Part shown: in pieces, positions 1 to 9,117 of the stretch | Numbering within the stretch: the stretch's first letter is position 1 | Layout: each line of letters starts with the position of its first letter | NCBI GenBank assembly: GCA_021151825.1 | Contig: JAGKWQ010000001.1 | Location: forward strand, 868,001 to 932,000 | Length of the DNA: 64,000 nt | Direction of reading: 5' to 3' | Source of the DNA: Cellvibrionaceae bacterium | Lineage (GTDB): Bacteria > Pseudomonadota > Gammaproteobacteria > Pseudomonadales > Cellvibrionaceae | The notes under the pieces: model-generated | Told to the model about the DNA's origin: nothing | What the model saw: the letters and a program-made list of their open reading frames with translations, nothing else | Database searches by the model: none | Made by a program: the position numbers and the translations under genes

Positions 1-455
1 AAATCTTTATGCGCCGTGTGCAACACAGCAATCAAACGATCTTCCGCACTGAAGCGAATTTCCAGTGCCTCACCCAATTGTGAAAGGTCGGGAATCAAGG
101 CTGCCAGATCATCTGTTTCCAGATATTTATCATTAAAATCCAACAACTTTTCCGTGGTTTTATCGACAACATCATAGAGCTTGCCCGCTTCCTGCAACGC
201 GTCCGCATCATCGAACTCGCGCCCTTCTTTAATCAGTTGGTCATACACCTCAAAATGACCAGCAGAAACATAGTCGACCAGAATTTGGCAAAAGATACGC
301 AATTTCTCACCGCGCTGGATATCGCTCAAATCTTCATTCAGTCCACTCAGTGCGCAATATTGCACCAGCATTTCCTGACGCTCTTCCAGCCAGCGATCAA
401 TAATTTCACTGACGCCACCCCAGCGCTCTTTGGCAGTTTTGCAATTCTCTAACAT
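1..455 (-). CDS. rsd: Rsd/AlgQ anti-sigma-70 factor (3' end cut by window edge)
   Basis: Reading the minus strand from the ATG at 455 gives an uninterrupted frame running off the left edge, beginning MLENCKTAKERWGGVSEIID and containing a CQILVDYVSAGHFEVYDQL stretch. This matches the Rsd/AlgQ family, which binds region 4 of RpoD and sequesters it when growth slows. About 151 codons are visible against a usual 150-160, so only the last few residues should be missing. The next gene upstream on the same strand is dsbB, an order also found in Pseudomonas (algQ-dsbB), which supports the call. The family assignment comes from sequence resemblance; the regulatory role is family knowledge. Confidence 0.85.
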   Translation of the reverse strand, partial: MLENCKTAKERWGGVSEIIDRWLEERQEMLVQYCALSGLNEDLSDIQRGEKLRIFCQILVDYVSAGHFEVYDQLIKEGREFDDADALQEAGKLYDVVDKTTEKLLDFNDKYLETDDLAALIPDLSQLGEALEIRFSAEDRLIAVLHTAHKD

Positions 456-563
456 CAGATGTTCCTATGACTTTTAAAAAGGTAGTCGTATTGCAGAGCC
501 TGAATTGCCCCGACTCGTTATGAGCCCCCACAATAGGCCATCTGCTCAAACAGGGCAAGCCAA

Positions 564-1076
564 TCAGGCCAGTTTGTCGTCCTTACGCAGCAACTGATAA
601 AGGTTCACCAACGCCAGACCGATGAAGGCAATAAAGGTCCACGCCGCCAGGCTCAGGCCAAGGATTTTATCCACATGGGCGCAGTTACCATCGCCTTGTA
701 GCAATAATTTGAACGCTTCCATAAACGGAAACTCTTCAAAGATATAAGCCAAACCGGGGCCGCACGCAGGCACCTGGTCTTCAGGCAAACTTTGTAACCA
801 CAATTGGCGGCCGGCAAAACAGGCACCGAGAATCGGGCTTACAATACCCAGCACCGCGTAAACACGACGCCCACCCAGCGCAGGATTATGAATGGCCGCA
901 ATTAACGCGAGAACACCGGTAAGCACCACAAAACCGCGCTGGGTAATGCACAGAGAACAAGGAACCATTTTCATCACATGTTCCATGTACGCTGCAGCGA
1001 GCATCATCAATGTACAGACGATAAAAATCAGAAAATTGGTTTGGCGACTATTAATGTGATGTACACGGGAAAACAT
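564..1076 (-). CDS. dsbB: Disulfide bond formation protein B (DsbB)
   Basis: A 170-residue inner-membrane protein that reoxidises periplasmic DsbA and passes the electrons to quinone. The sequence shows four hydrophobic segments and the two expected periplasmic cysteine pairs: C40-S-L-C43 in the first loop, and C105 (VPAC) with C132 (GNC) in the second. Length is typical of DsbB. The ATG at 1076 has an AGGA six bases upstream. It lies about 110 bp ahead of rsd on the same strand, so the two could be cotranscribed. No DsbA gene lies in the window. Confidence 0.93.
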   Translation of the reverse strand: MFSRVHHINSRQTNFLIFIVCTLMMLAAAYMEHVMKMVPCSLCITQRGFVVLTGVLALIAAIHNPALGGRRVYAVLGIVSPILGACFAGRQLWLQSLPEDQVPACGPGLAYIFEEFPFMEAFKLLLQGDGNCAHVDKILGLSLAAWTFIAFIGLALVNLYQLLRKDDKLA

Positions 1077-1268
1077 GGGAGATCCTTATTAGGGTTGTTG
1101 TCTTAAGGTTATGTATGGTGCGCTATGGTAAGCAATTAAACGGCAACCGGGCCAGCGCTTTTAGCGGAAATACCGCGCGTGCCAGATGCATAGGCTATGC
1201 TTGGTGGGCAAGTTTCCGCTGGTTTGAGCGCGAAAGATGGCACAAGTTTCACGGGTGAGGAATCGGGT

Positions 1269-1838
1269 ATGAAAAATTATTGGGTGCGCAGTTTTGGCGT
1301 GGTTTGGGGATTGGTTGCAGCGGGGGCGATGGCCTCGGGCGGTGGCAACGCGCCCGCCGAAGGGGTGAATTATATTGCAATCGCGCCACCGCTGATTGTG
1401 AATTATGGTGGCCCGGGCAAGGTGCGTTACATCAAAGCAGAATTATCCTTACGCGCCGAAAATGCCACTGATGCAACAGAAGTAATGCATCACTTGCCAC
1501 TCATTCGCGATCGGCTGGTCAGTATTCTGAGCGCACAGACAGAAGAAGTCATCAGCACCGCAGAAGGTAAGGAATATCTGCGCGTGTATGCGTTAGCTGA
1601 AATTAACAAAGCGTTGCTGAAGGTAGAGGGTCACGATCATCATGATGAAGAGCATGATGATAAACATGGCGATGACCACGATAAAAAACCGGCGGCAGAA
1701 AAAGATTCCCACGGTGCTGAAGTGGCGACCACCGAAGCAGAACATACAGCACCCGCACTGCCGTCAGCGGCAGATGTAAAACCAGTAAAAGGTCCGGCCT
1801 CTGATTTGTTTTTCAATAATTTCGTAGTGCAAAAATAA
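1269..1838 (+). CDS. FliL-like secreted/membrane protein with His/Asp-rich insert
   Basis: A 189-residue protein with an N-terminal hydrophobic signal, then a FliL-type core (APPLIVNYGGPGKVRYIKAEL, then LPLIRDRLVSILS, and the C-terminal FFNNFVVQK). FliL proteins are normally flagellar basal-body-associated stator partners in the inner membrane. Between the core helix and the C-terminus there is a metal-ligand-like stretch, about residues 122-148, rich in His, Asp, Glu and Lys. No flagellar gene is nearby; the neighbours are dsbB and gshA, so a flagellar role is not supported by context. I chose ATG 1269 over the longer frame from 1197 because it has a GTGAGG eight bases upstream and starts a signal sequence. 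Confidence 0.7.
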   Translation: MKNYWVRSFGVVWGLVAAGAMASGGGNAPAEGVNYIAIAPPLIVNYGGPGKVRYIKAELSLRAENATDATEVMHHLPLIRDRLVSILSAQTEEVISTAEGKEYLRVYALAEINKALLKVEGHDHHDEEHDDKHGDDHDKKPAAEKDSHGAEVATTEAEHTAPALPSAADVKPVKGPASDLFFNNFVVQK

Positions 1839-1848
1839 TGTTCTTCAC

Positions 1849-1869
1849 ACCGGCGCGCAGTGCGCCGGT
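1849..1869. terminator. GC-rich hairpin between convergent genes
   Basis: Perfect inverted repeat ACCGGCGC / GCGCCGGT with a 5-nt loop, lying in the 42-bp gap between the convergent FliL-like gene and gshA. There is no clear U run on either side, so it may be a weak or bidirectional terminator. Confidence 0.5.
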
Positions 1870-1880
1870 AACAACTCCGC

Positions 1881-3494
1881 TCATTCGCAACGACTACATC
1901 CGCGATATTGGCTGTAATAACTTTCCAGATATTCATCAAACGACACTTCGCGACGCGCCTCCAATAACTGCTGCTCCTGCAACGATTTTTTACTCATAGC
2001 GACAAAATCGGCATGTGTGGATTCGGATAATTCGCGCGCAGCAAACCACGCTCGATGCTGCTCTGCCAGGGTCAATGTATGCGCGTAAAAACTTTGCCGA
2101 CTTTGCTGCATATCATTCAGTACGCGCGCTGACGGTGTCAGCGTCGGATCCTCCAGTTTGGCGATCTGATGTTGCACTGCTTGTTGATACGCGGCTCCGC
2201 CTTTGGCTTGATCCAGTAATTGCGCACACTCCAGGCTGCCGCGAATAATTTCCAGCGCCCAGGTGTTCATCGCGACCTCTTCGTCACCACGTTGCAATGT
2301 CAAACCCGGTTCGCGCCCGCGATTAACAATTCGCTTCTGGTTTTCCTGCCCCTGATAAAACTCTCGGTCATCGGTAGCCGGGCTTTCACTTAACAAGCAA
2401 TACAATAAAAAGGCATCCATTACTTGCATTTGTTCAGTCGTAATCCCTAAAGGCTCGTAAGGATTTAAATCCACACAGCGCACTTCAATATATTCCACAC
2501 CGCGCAAACGCAACGCTTGCAATGCAGTTTCGCCGCGCGTAGTGGTACGCTTGGGACGAATACTGGAGTAAAACTCGTTTTCAATTTGCAACAAACTGGT
2601 ATTGAGTTGTTGATAATTTCCTTCGCTATCTTTCACGCCGATGTTTTCATATGCCGGATGACTGTGCGTAATAGCACCACACAGGGTCTTTAAATAATCA
2701 CTCAGACTGTTGTAATTCACTACCAGACTTTTTTGTGCATCACTTTGATAACCCAAATCACCCATGCGCAGGGAAGTTGCATAAGGCAGGTAATGGGTTT
2801 GGTCAGCATCCGGAAATGGCTGCAATTGATGGTTGCGGCCTTTTATGAAGCACGAACAAACCGCTGGCGACGCCCCAAATAAATAAATCAGCAACCAGAA
2901 ATTGCGGCGGAAGTTGCGAATCAAACCAAAATAGCTATCGGTTTTAAAATCTTGCAACGATTGTTGATTGCCTTTTTGTGCTTGCAGTACACGCCAAAAC
3001 TCATCCGGCAAACTGAAGTTGTAATGAATACCGGCAATGGTTTGCATGGAGCGACCATAGCGATGTCCCAGGCCAATACGATAAATAGTTTTCATCGTAC
3101 CGCTATTTGATGAGCCGTAACGCGCCACCGGAATTTCATCATCCACCCCCAAACTGCACGGCATACTGGCCGGCCACAAACGCTCATTGTTGTGCGCGAG
3201 CTGGGCGTAGGTGAAGCGATGAATATCATCCAGTTGCGTCAGCAAAGGCTCTACATCGGCGACCGGATCGGTAATAAATTCCATCAGCGCTTCGCTGTAG
3301 TCAGTGGTGATGTGCGGGTGCGTCAATGCCGATCCCAATGCTTCAGGATGATCCGTTTGCGCAAGCGTCCCCATTGGGGTCACACGCAAACTTTCTTTTT
3401 CGAGGCCGCGCAAAACGCCGCGCAAGCTCGCATTATTTTCAGGGTTGGCGAAAATGGCCAACAAGTCCCGGGGTAAAGCATGGGATACAGACAC
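1881..3494 (-). CDS. gshA: Glutamate-cysteine ligase (GshA, proteobacterial type)
   Basis: A 537-residue cytosolic enzyme catalysing the ATP-dependent joining of L-glutamate and L-cysteine, the first step of glutathione synthesis. Length and sequence match the gammaproteobacterial GshA type: LRGLEKESLRV near residues 28-38, TTDYSEALMEFIT near 63-75, and GIHYNFSLPDEFW in the centre. The start is GTG at 3494, preceded by AAGGAA at good spacing; no better ATG lies nearby. No gshB is in the window. A periplasmic glutathione peroxidase-type gene lies 13 kb away but is not physically linked. Confidence 0.95.
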   Translation of the reverse strand: MSVSHALPRDLLAIFANPENNASLRGVLRGLEKESLRVTPMGTLAQTDHPEALGSALTHPHITTDYSEALMEFITDPVADVEPLLTQLDDIHRFTYAQLAHNNERLWPASMPCSLGVDDEIPVARYGSSNSGTMKTIYRIGLGHRYGRSMQTIAGIHYNFSLPDEFWRVLQAQKGNQQSLQDFKTDSYFGLIRNFRRNFWLLIYLFGASPAVCSCFIKGRNHQLQPFPDADQTHYLPYATSLRMGDLGYQSDAQKSLVVNYNSLSDYLKTLCGAITHSHPAYENIGVKDSEGNYQQLNTSLLQIENEFYSSIRPKRTTTRGETALQALRLRGVEYIEVRCVDLNPYEPLGITTEQMQVMDAFLLYCLLSESPATDDREFYQGQENQKRIVNRGREPGLTLQRGDEEVAMNTWALEIIRGSLECAQLLDQAKGGAAYQQAVQHQIAKLEDPTLTPSARVLNDMQQSRQSFYAHTLTLAEQHRAWFAARELSESTHADFVAMSKKSLQEQQLLEARREVSFDEYLESYYSQYRGCSRCE

Positions 3495-3603
3495 GTCAGT
3501 TTCCTTTTGCTATTGAAGCATTCAGGTAAGCCTTGATAGGCACTCAAGGCAAAAAAATATCATGGAGTCAGTCTAGATCACAGACTGTATTAGACCCAGT
3601 CGA

Positions 3604-3945
3604 TCACACCTCGGGCGAGCCGGTTTCCGTCTCTGCGGCAACGGCACCATCGTCACTTACCGCAGCAATTTCAACAGTATTATCAAACAAATCCTTGCCC
3701 GGTTTGGGCAATGGCTCCGGCATTATTTCCGGATCGATCACTGGCAGCCCTTTTTCGTTAGGTACACAACTCACCACTTTAATACGCTGACGATAATCCT
3801 TTGAACTGGCCTCAAACATCTGGTTAATCGCTTCATCCTTATGGGGTGACTTGTACACGGCATTCAAATCTCGTCCATCCACCCAATTGTTTTGTTTACC
3901 CAGAAACAGCTTTTCCTGGTTTTGCAGAATAAAAAGTTCGCTCAT
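3604..3945 (-). CDS. Conserved-looking hypothetical protein, 113 aa
   Basis: A small soluble protein with no signal peptide or membrane segment. The N-terminal part is regular (MSELFILQNQEKLFLGKQN, then HKDEAINQMFEASSKDYRQR and VVSCVPNEKGLPVID), while the last 40 residues are acidic and low in complexity. I do not recognise a named domain. It is preceded by a frame-consistent ATG at 3945 with only a weak purine-rich site. It sits upstream of gshA on the same strand with a gap of about 110 bp. Codon use and the ordered N-terminal half favour a real gene, but no function can be proposed. Confidence 0.6.
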   Translation of the reverse strand: MSELFILQNQEKLFLGKQNNWVDGRDLNAVYKSPHKDEAINQMFEASSKDYRQRIKVVSCVPNEKGLPVIDPEIMPEPLPKPGKDLFDNTVEIAAVSDDGAVAAETETGSPEV

Positions 3946-4290
3946 AACTCAAATACCCGAGTGAAGAAAACAGGATAAAGCGCCGATGTTGGGGTACAAC
4001 GCCCAAGTTCAAGGGCAAGGCTATGCGTTTATAGATGACATCAACCCAGAAGATCTTGATAAGATTGCGCTATCAGAACAATTTTTAAACGAGTGAATTT
4101 GCGCTAAATCAAAATAACGATGCAGAGCCCCATTGATAATGCACTTTGAGTACCGCCTTCGGACTCATCAACTAAAACACCTAATGATAAATTTTCAACA
4201 TGTTTGCGCAAACAAATAGTCTGGCAGCCGCTCGATAACTCATCAGCAATGGCATGGCAGCAATAACGATAACAATAGAGGAACCTGAGA
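3946..4290. other. Intergenic region with a 36-codon ORF
   Basis: This gap holds an ATG-initiated 36-codon reading frame at 3986-4096 on the plus strand (MLGYNAQVQGQGYAFIDDIN at its start, ending SEQFLNE). It has no good ribosome binding site and could be a remnant of a larger gene or a chance ORF. The remaining sequence up to the membrane-protein gene at 4291 shows nothing I can name. Confidence 0.3.
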
Positions 4291-4854
4291 ATGCTAAAAA
4301 CACTTCTGGTCTACGCCCATTTGATCGCCGCCTGCCTCGCCGTAGGCATACTCTTGATACAGGACCTGGCGCTTGCCAAATGGCAAGGTCGCACCATGGA
4401 TGCAGAAGCCATCGCCAATCTCCACCGCAACTCCGGAATTGTCAGCCTGGCACTCGTTGCGCTCTGGGTGACTGGATTGATCATCGTCGCGATGGGTTAC
4501 CTCGATAACCCCGCTTACTTGATGAACCAGAAACTCTGGGCCAAGTTTTCCGTGGTGAGCATACTGACGATCAACGGCCTCCTCCTGCATTTCTTCAGCT
4601 TTTCCCGCCTAACCTCGTCGCAAGGTTTTTTGGGGTGCAGCAGTAGCGAGCAATTATTTGTGCTGGTCACAGCAGTCACCTCTCTGGTGTCGTGGCTCTA
4701 CGCTTGCTACCTCGGTATCGCTCGCCCCTGGAATAATGTTGTCACTTACACTTACGTTATGACTATTTACGCCACTATTTTTGCAGTGACATTATTGGTC
4801 GCATTGGAATACTGGCGCGGGTTACGGATGAGCTACCGGCCAGTGATTCGTTAA
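4291..4854 (+). CDS. Multi-pass inner-membrane protein, function unknown
   Basis: A 187-residue integral membrane protein with about five hydrophobic helices, roughly at residues 4-24, 48-70, 84-104, 124-146 and 154-176. The first helix carries a His (VYAHLIAACLAVG) and later segments contain His-His and aromatic residues, somewhat like small cytochrome- or CopD-related membrane proteins, but no firm motif is visible. ATG 4291 has GAGG about nine bases upstream. It stands alone on the plus strand between minus-strand and plus-strand singletons, so context gives no functional hint. Confidence 0.65.
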   Translation: MLKTLLVYAHLIAACLAVGILLIQDLALAKWQGRTMDAEAIANLHRNSGIVSLALVALWVTGLIIVAMGYLDNPAYLMNQKLWAKFSVVSILTINGLLLHFFSFSRLTSSQGFLGCSSSEQLFVLVTAVTSLVSWLYACYLGIARPWNNVVTYTYVMTIYATIFAVTLLVALEYWRGLRMSYRPVIR

Positions 4855-4977
4855 TTCCACACACAAGAATAATTGCGCTCCAATAATGGAGCGCACATCA
4901 CTGTATATTCCCATCCAATATTCCCGCTACAATTCGTCCTGATCTAATGTCAGGAAAAACATATCAGGGAATTTCTC

Positions 4978-5394
4978 ATGCACATCAAATTTGCCGAAAC
5001 ACCGGAAGACACTACAGAATGTTTTCCGCTAATGAATGAATTACGCCCACATCTTACACTCGACACATTCCTCATCCAGGTCGAACGCCTGCGCCATTCG
5101 GGGTACCAATTAATTTATCTGGATGACAATGGAATCAAAGCCCTTGCCGGCATCCGCATCGGCGAATGGCTACACACAGGAAAATATTTGGAAATAGAAG
5201 AATTGGTCACCACTGAAGGCTGTCGCTCACAAGGCTATGGCGGATATTTATTTGATTGGATAAAAAACTATGCCGTTGAGATGGATTGCAACCAGGTGCG
5301 ATTAGTTTCCGGTGTAAAGCGCATGGATGCACATCGATTTTATGAAAGCAAAGGGATGATATTTGAGGCTAAATATTTTTCGTTAACACATTAA
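4978..5394 (+). CDS. GNAT-family N-acetyltransferase
   Basis: A 138-residue cytosolic acyl-CoA N-acyltransferase. The acetyl-CoA pyrophosphate loop is visible as RSQGYGGYL at about residues 83-91, fitting the (R/Q)xxGxG/A pattern. It is preceded by the beta-4 strand LEIEELVTTEGC and followed by the beta-5/helix-4 region VRLVSGVKRMDAHRFYESKGM, which is typical of GNATs. The substrate cannot be told from sequence. ATG 4978 follows a CAGGGA element at seven-base spacing. It appears to be a single-gene unit. Confidence 0.85.
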   Translation: MHIKFAETPEDTTECFPLMNELRPHLTLDTFLIQVERLRHSGYQLIYLDDNGIKALAGIRIGEWLHTGKYLEIEELVTTEGCRSQGYGGYLFDWIKNYAVEMDCNQVRLVSGVKRMDAHRFYESKGMIFEAKYFSLTH

Positions 5395-5562
5395 GAATTC
5401 ATAAACCACTTATCATTAATAGAACTTCAGCGTTGAGCGGGTCTTCATTGCCTTACTTTTCTTTTACCCATAATTTTATTATTCATATGTTCGCCTCACC
5501 CAATTAACAGAAAAAGGCTTTTAATCAGCAAATAACCTGGCACTACCAGATCAATTAACCTG

Positions 5563-5898
5563 TTAGCGCCAATAACTCAGCGCAAACAAACAGAATATCA
5601 GTGAAAACACACCATTAATACTTAATGCTATGTATCGCCTGTGCATCTGATAATCTGAATACCTCAGCACCATGTGCGATGCAGACACCAAAGCCAAACC
5701 ACTAAAAATGGACATCGGTATAATTAAATACACAGGCAAAGAAATTCGTTTAAAAAACAGGACTACTGCAAAGAGTTCTAATGCTGCAATAGACACATAT
5801 AATAAAAAATCTTCATGCCTGCTTATACCGGGTACAGGGACCAAAATCAGGAAAAAAGCCAACATTATCAAGATCAGTTTAGGCATTGCGACACTCAC
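5563..5898 (-). CDS. Small four-helix membrane protein, unknown
   Basis: A protein of up to 111 residues made almost entirely of four hydrophobic segments joined by short charged loops (SRHED, KRISL, YSDYQMHRRY). No family is recognised. The frame opens at GTG 5898, but an ATG four codons in (5886) has a GTGAG element at usable spacing and may be the real start. It is followed on the same strand, upstream, by another small membrane protein, so the two may be paired. Confidence 0.5.
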   Translation of the reverse strand: MSVAMPKLILIMLAFFLILVPVPGISRHEDFLLYVSIAALELFAVVLFFKRISLPVYLIIPMSIFSGLALVSASHMVLRYSDYQMHRRYIALSINGVFSLIFCLFALSYWR

Positions 5899-5976
5899 TA
5901 ACTCGCTGATTCAACGTATTCTAAATTACGCAGGAAAACTGGAAAATTTAACCGAATAAATAGTTTTAAACAGCGA

Positions 5977-6258
5977 CTATTGAGCTGAATTAAATATGAG
6001 CCTGGCAATGATATACAACACAAAAACTACCATTGCATACAATAAGGCCCCGGCTACCGCCCCACTCACGCTCTCTACATAATTAACACACAGGCATCGA
6101 GGTCCGGCAATAAAACCAATCGCCCCAACCAGCAAGAGCCAATAGTGGAGGTACCATTTTTTTGTTATAGGAAATTTATTTTTAACCCAAAAAGCTAAAA
6201 TTCCATTTATGGCTATTGGCATAAAAAACCAGATGAAATGTTCCCAGTAAGTCGCCAT
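5977..6258 (-). CDS. Small membrane protein, unknown
   Basis: A 93-residue protein with three hydrophobic segments and basic loops (KNKFPITKKWY). I start it at ATG 6258 because a clean AGGAG lies six bases upstream; the longer frame opens with a poor TTG at 6273. A Cys-x-Cys pair (RCLCVN) sits between the second and third segments. Its neighbour downstream on the same strand is also a small membrane protein. No function can be assigned. Confidence 0.5.
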   Translation of the reverse strand: MATYWEHFIWFFMPIAINGILAFWVKNKFPITKKWYLHYWLLLVGAIGFIAGPRCLCVNYVESVSGAVAGALLYAMVVFVLYIIARLIFNSAQ

Positions 6259-6331
6259 AAGACTCCTATACAATCAAGACACCGACAAACCTGGTTGCCG
6301 ATATTTAGCAAACAGCCATTGACGAGATAAA

Positions 6332-6358
6332 AAAATCCCCGCATTGAGCGGGGATTTT
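6332..6358 (-). terminator. Rho-independent terminator of the GH5-like lipoprotein gene
   Basis: Inverted repeat AAAATCCCCGC / GCGGGGATTTT with a 5-nt loop, 25 bp beyond the stop codon of the minus-strand lipoprotein gene and followed on that strand by a U-rich run. Confidence 0.85.
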
Positions 6359-6382
6359 CAGACAAGCTTATTTAAAACTGAA

Positions 6383-9091
6383 TTACTTAAAATTTACAGG
6401 CAGCGATGTTGCATCGATACCAAATTCCCCATTGACAACTTCCTCACCACGCTCAGTCAAATCAACTTTGTCTTCGGTGTTGGTGATATTCAGTACTTCA
6501 TTTTCACCGGTATTGCCAAACCAGGAGTATGCCAACCAGCCAAATGGAGCAATTTTCCAGGATTTGGTTTTGGCGCTGACCAATGCGGATTGCGTGAATG
6601 CACCACCCGAAAAATCAAATTTCACACTATCAACTTCTTCCTGGGTGCCGAAGTCATTACTGTAGAGTGGCTGACTGTCTTCAACCTCTATATTGCCATA
6701 CAACTGGATATCATCAATTTTTACGGTGTCAGTATTACCATTTACACCTTCCCAACGGAAACCGAAGTGACGCAGTTTTTGCGTACGCGCAAAACCGTCA
6801 GGGAAATTATCGGTGGTAAATTCAAAACTGGTCCACTCACCCGGTTTGAAATCATCAATGGTCAATACGCGATCAGGGAAGTCCTTATCATGGCCCCAGT
6901 TGTTATCCTGGGTAAAAATACGGAACTGAAGATTACTACCCGCATAACTCGCCGGTACAAAAATTCTCACTTTATAAATGACCGGACCAGATACATCGAT
7001 ATCGGTGATGCTATTGATATCTTCTTTCAGTACTACAACGTCGTTCGATGGTGCACCTTTATCATCCAACCATTTTGGTGTGATGTGCAATTCACCATTC
7101 ACCATTTCAACTGTTGATAAGCGCCCCCATGCTTGCGCATAGGTTTCGGTATCTTTGCTGAATTTGGATTCATATTGCAACGCGGTAACTGTTTTTGTGC
7201 GCTTGCCTGGTTGTTGGGTGATGGTAATAGTATCAATCAACAAAGGATCAGGATTTTCCGAAATACCGGAAACCTGGAAACCAATATTTTGTGGAGTAGA
7301 AACGTCAGCCGTTTCACTCCATTTAAGAGTTGCACGGAAATTATTCCACTCACCGTATTTAACACCACCCGCAACACTGGCGAATGCTTCAGTGTTGATA
7401 CTCCAGTCGCTGCCAAAATTACCAAATACTTTTATTTGTGGAGTTTGCCCTGCGTAAGCAGAAGGTACAAAAACTTTAAAATCCACAAATACATTTTGTT
7501 TGAAATTAATTTTGGGAGTTACTTCTTGCGACTGCCAGGCCGGGCTTTGAACAACTGCGCCCCACGCACCACCGGACAACGCGATCTTCATCTGACCATC
7601 GGCGAATACAGCATTGCTGGTACCCCCCCAACCGGCGTTACTCCAACCACTATCGCCAGAGTTAAACGTGGATTCAACCGCTAATGTAGGTTCCGGTGCG
7701 CCCGGATAAATTTCCACATCATCAAGTTTGATTGGCGCTTTGATGTCAGCACCTTTTCCATTCGCCAGGATTTCAAAGCCGACTTGTTTTACTTTGTTCA
7801 AATCAAATGATGTTGCACCATTCAACAAATTAGCCGGATCAATTTCGCTGTTGCTTTTGGGCAAGGTAAAAGCCACACGATTCCATTGATACCCACGCAA
7901 ATCCTTGGCCTGAATGCTGCCGGCACGCAATGCATTGCCGCTTTCATCTTTAACATACATAGCGAAAGTCAGCTTACCTTTAGGCACACGGCGACCATCC
8001 GCATCGCTAATAGGTTGCTCTTCAAGATAACGCGCATCCAGATAAAGGTTGGTAGACACACCAGCACCATCCAGCAACGGAATTGATTGCGGGAAAGTTG
8101 CAATGTATGCAGCCGAGTCATTCGTTGTTAACCAAGGCAAATTCAATTCGATGGCTTGGTTGCCTGCACCTTTTTGCATGATATCCACATGATCAATTCC
8201 GGATAAACCACCCACACCAGAGCCGGCAAACGAACTCACCACGAAAGGAAGACGTGTCTCCATTAAATTAGAAAATGCCAGTGTGGTACGCGTAGTGGTA
8301 TTCCATTTGGCACCGTCAGCTTGCACAGACAAAATAATATTTTTTGCCGAATCCGCGACCAGTAATTGTCTACCGCGATCACGCGCAAACGCATTAAAGT
8401 CCTGGCCACAAGGCGCATCGATGGCAAGAGGCACCTTAAAACCGGCGGTGCGGAATTTATTAATCATCGCTTTATAGGCATCGAGATAATCCTGATAACC
8501 AAAACTGTCAGGATTAAAAATACCTTCAGGACCCCAGGCATTGGCGATGTTAATAATCAAGTGGGGCTGAAAACGATCCTGTGCAATAACAGCGATCCAT
8601 TTTTTTAACCACAAGGTATCAACCGCACTATTTAATGCAGCACCGTTACTTGAACACGCCAGCTTTGCGCTATCCAGCGTCACTATCGCAACCAAACCCT
8701 GCTCCACAACTTTAACCAGGGCAGTTTCCAATTGCGGGTCAGTTGTTTCTTCAGTGATATAAAGACGAACAACGTTAGAGCCAGTTTCTTTAATTGCTTT
8801 GATGCCATTTATACGCGTATTGGTAACAGCGGCACCTGCGCCCAGTTGCATATCGATACCACGCAGGAGCAAAGGTTTTTTTGCGGCATCGTAAATAGTG
8901 GAATCGCTGGTCGTGATAGTTAATGCAGTATCGCTAGGGCGCGGGCGCGCCGTTGGATCTTCCGTACCTGGCGCCGGGTTCAGTGGGTTTTTATCTTTAT
9001 CGGCATTGCTAACAAGGCCGCCGCTACCGCCGCAACCTTGCAACAGCAAGGCGGCTGTGAGTACCGCCATGGAACATAATTTAAATTTCAT
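6383..9091 (-). CDS. Lipoprotein with catalytically degenerate GH5-like barrel and several beta-sandwich domains
   Basis: A 902-residue predicted outer-membrane lipoprotein. Residues 1-20 form a lipoprotein signal ending in LLLQGC (lipobox Cys20). Residues about 60-300 follow the layout of GH5 mannanase/cellulase barrels: LRGID, SNVVRL with Arg109, HLIINIANAWG, PLAIDAP, PFVVSSF. At the acid/base position the usual Asn-Glu reads Asn184-Ala185, the nucleophile Glu of the usual VVGEF reads Ser287 (VVSSF), and the usual active-site HMYG reads QADG, so hydrolysis is unlikely. Three beta-sandwich segments follow (ending near KLDDVEIYPG ~465, DTITITQQPG ~650, VKIDDIQLYG ~820), probably carbohydrate-binding. 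It follows a TBDR gene by 81 bp, consistent with a surface glycan-binding partner. ATG 9091 has GGAG eight bases upstream; the longer frame opens with TTG. Confidence 0.75.
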   Translation of the reverse strand: MKFKLCSMAVLTAALLLQGCGGSGGLVSNADKDKNPLNPAPGTEDPTARPRPSDTALTITTSDSTIYDAAKKPLLLRGIDMQLGAGAAVTNTRINGIKAIKETGSNVVRLYITEETTDPQLETALVKVVEQGLVAIVTLDSAKLACSSNGAALNSAVDTLWLKKWIAVIAQDRFQPHLIINIANAWGPEGIFNPDSFGYQDYLDAYKAMINKFRTAGFKVPLAIDAPCGQDFNAFARDRGRQLLVADSAKNIILSVQADGAKWNTTTRTTLAFSNLMETRLPFVVSSFAGSGVGGLSGIDHVDIMQKGAGNQAIELNLPWLTTNDSAAYIATFPQSIPLLDGAGVSTNLYLDARYLEEQPISDADGRRVPKGKLTFAMYVKDESGNALRAGSIQAKDLRGYQWNRVAFTLPKSNSEIDPANLLNGATSFDLNKVKQVGFEILANGKGADIKAPIKLDDVEIYPGAPEPTLAVESTFNSGDSGWSNAGWGGTSNAVFADGQMKIALSGGAWGAVVQSPAWQSQEVTPKINFKQNVFVDFKVFVPSAYAGQTPQIKVFGNFGSDWSINTEAFASVAGGVKYGEWNNFRATLKWSETADVSTPQNIGFQVSGISENPDPLLIDTITITQQPGKRTKTVTALQYESKFSKDTETYAQAWGRLSTVEMVNGELHITPKWLDDKGAPSNDVVVLKEDINSITDIDVSGPVIYKVRIFVPASYAGSNLQFRIFTQDNNWGHDKDFPDRVLTIDDFKPGEWTSFEFTTDNFPDGFARTQKLRHFGFRWEGVNGNTDTVKIDDIQLYGNIEVEDSQPLYSNDFGTQEEVDSVKFDFSGGAFTQSALVSAKTKSWKIAPFGWLAYSWFGNTGENEVLNITNTEDKVDLTERGEEVVNGEFGIDATSLPVNFK

Positions 9092-9117
9092 AATTTGACT
9101 CCAAAATATTATTGTCT

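Noticed and set aside
3986..4096. 36-codon ORF as a real small gene
   Set aside because: No ribosome binding site and no known family; kept only as a note on the intergenic region.
6344..7684. Long plus-strand frames (257 and 183 codons) opposite the lipoprotein gene
   Set aside because: Antisense shadows of the 902-codon minus-strand gene, which has a lipobox signal, a ribosome binding site and a terminator.
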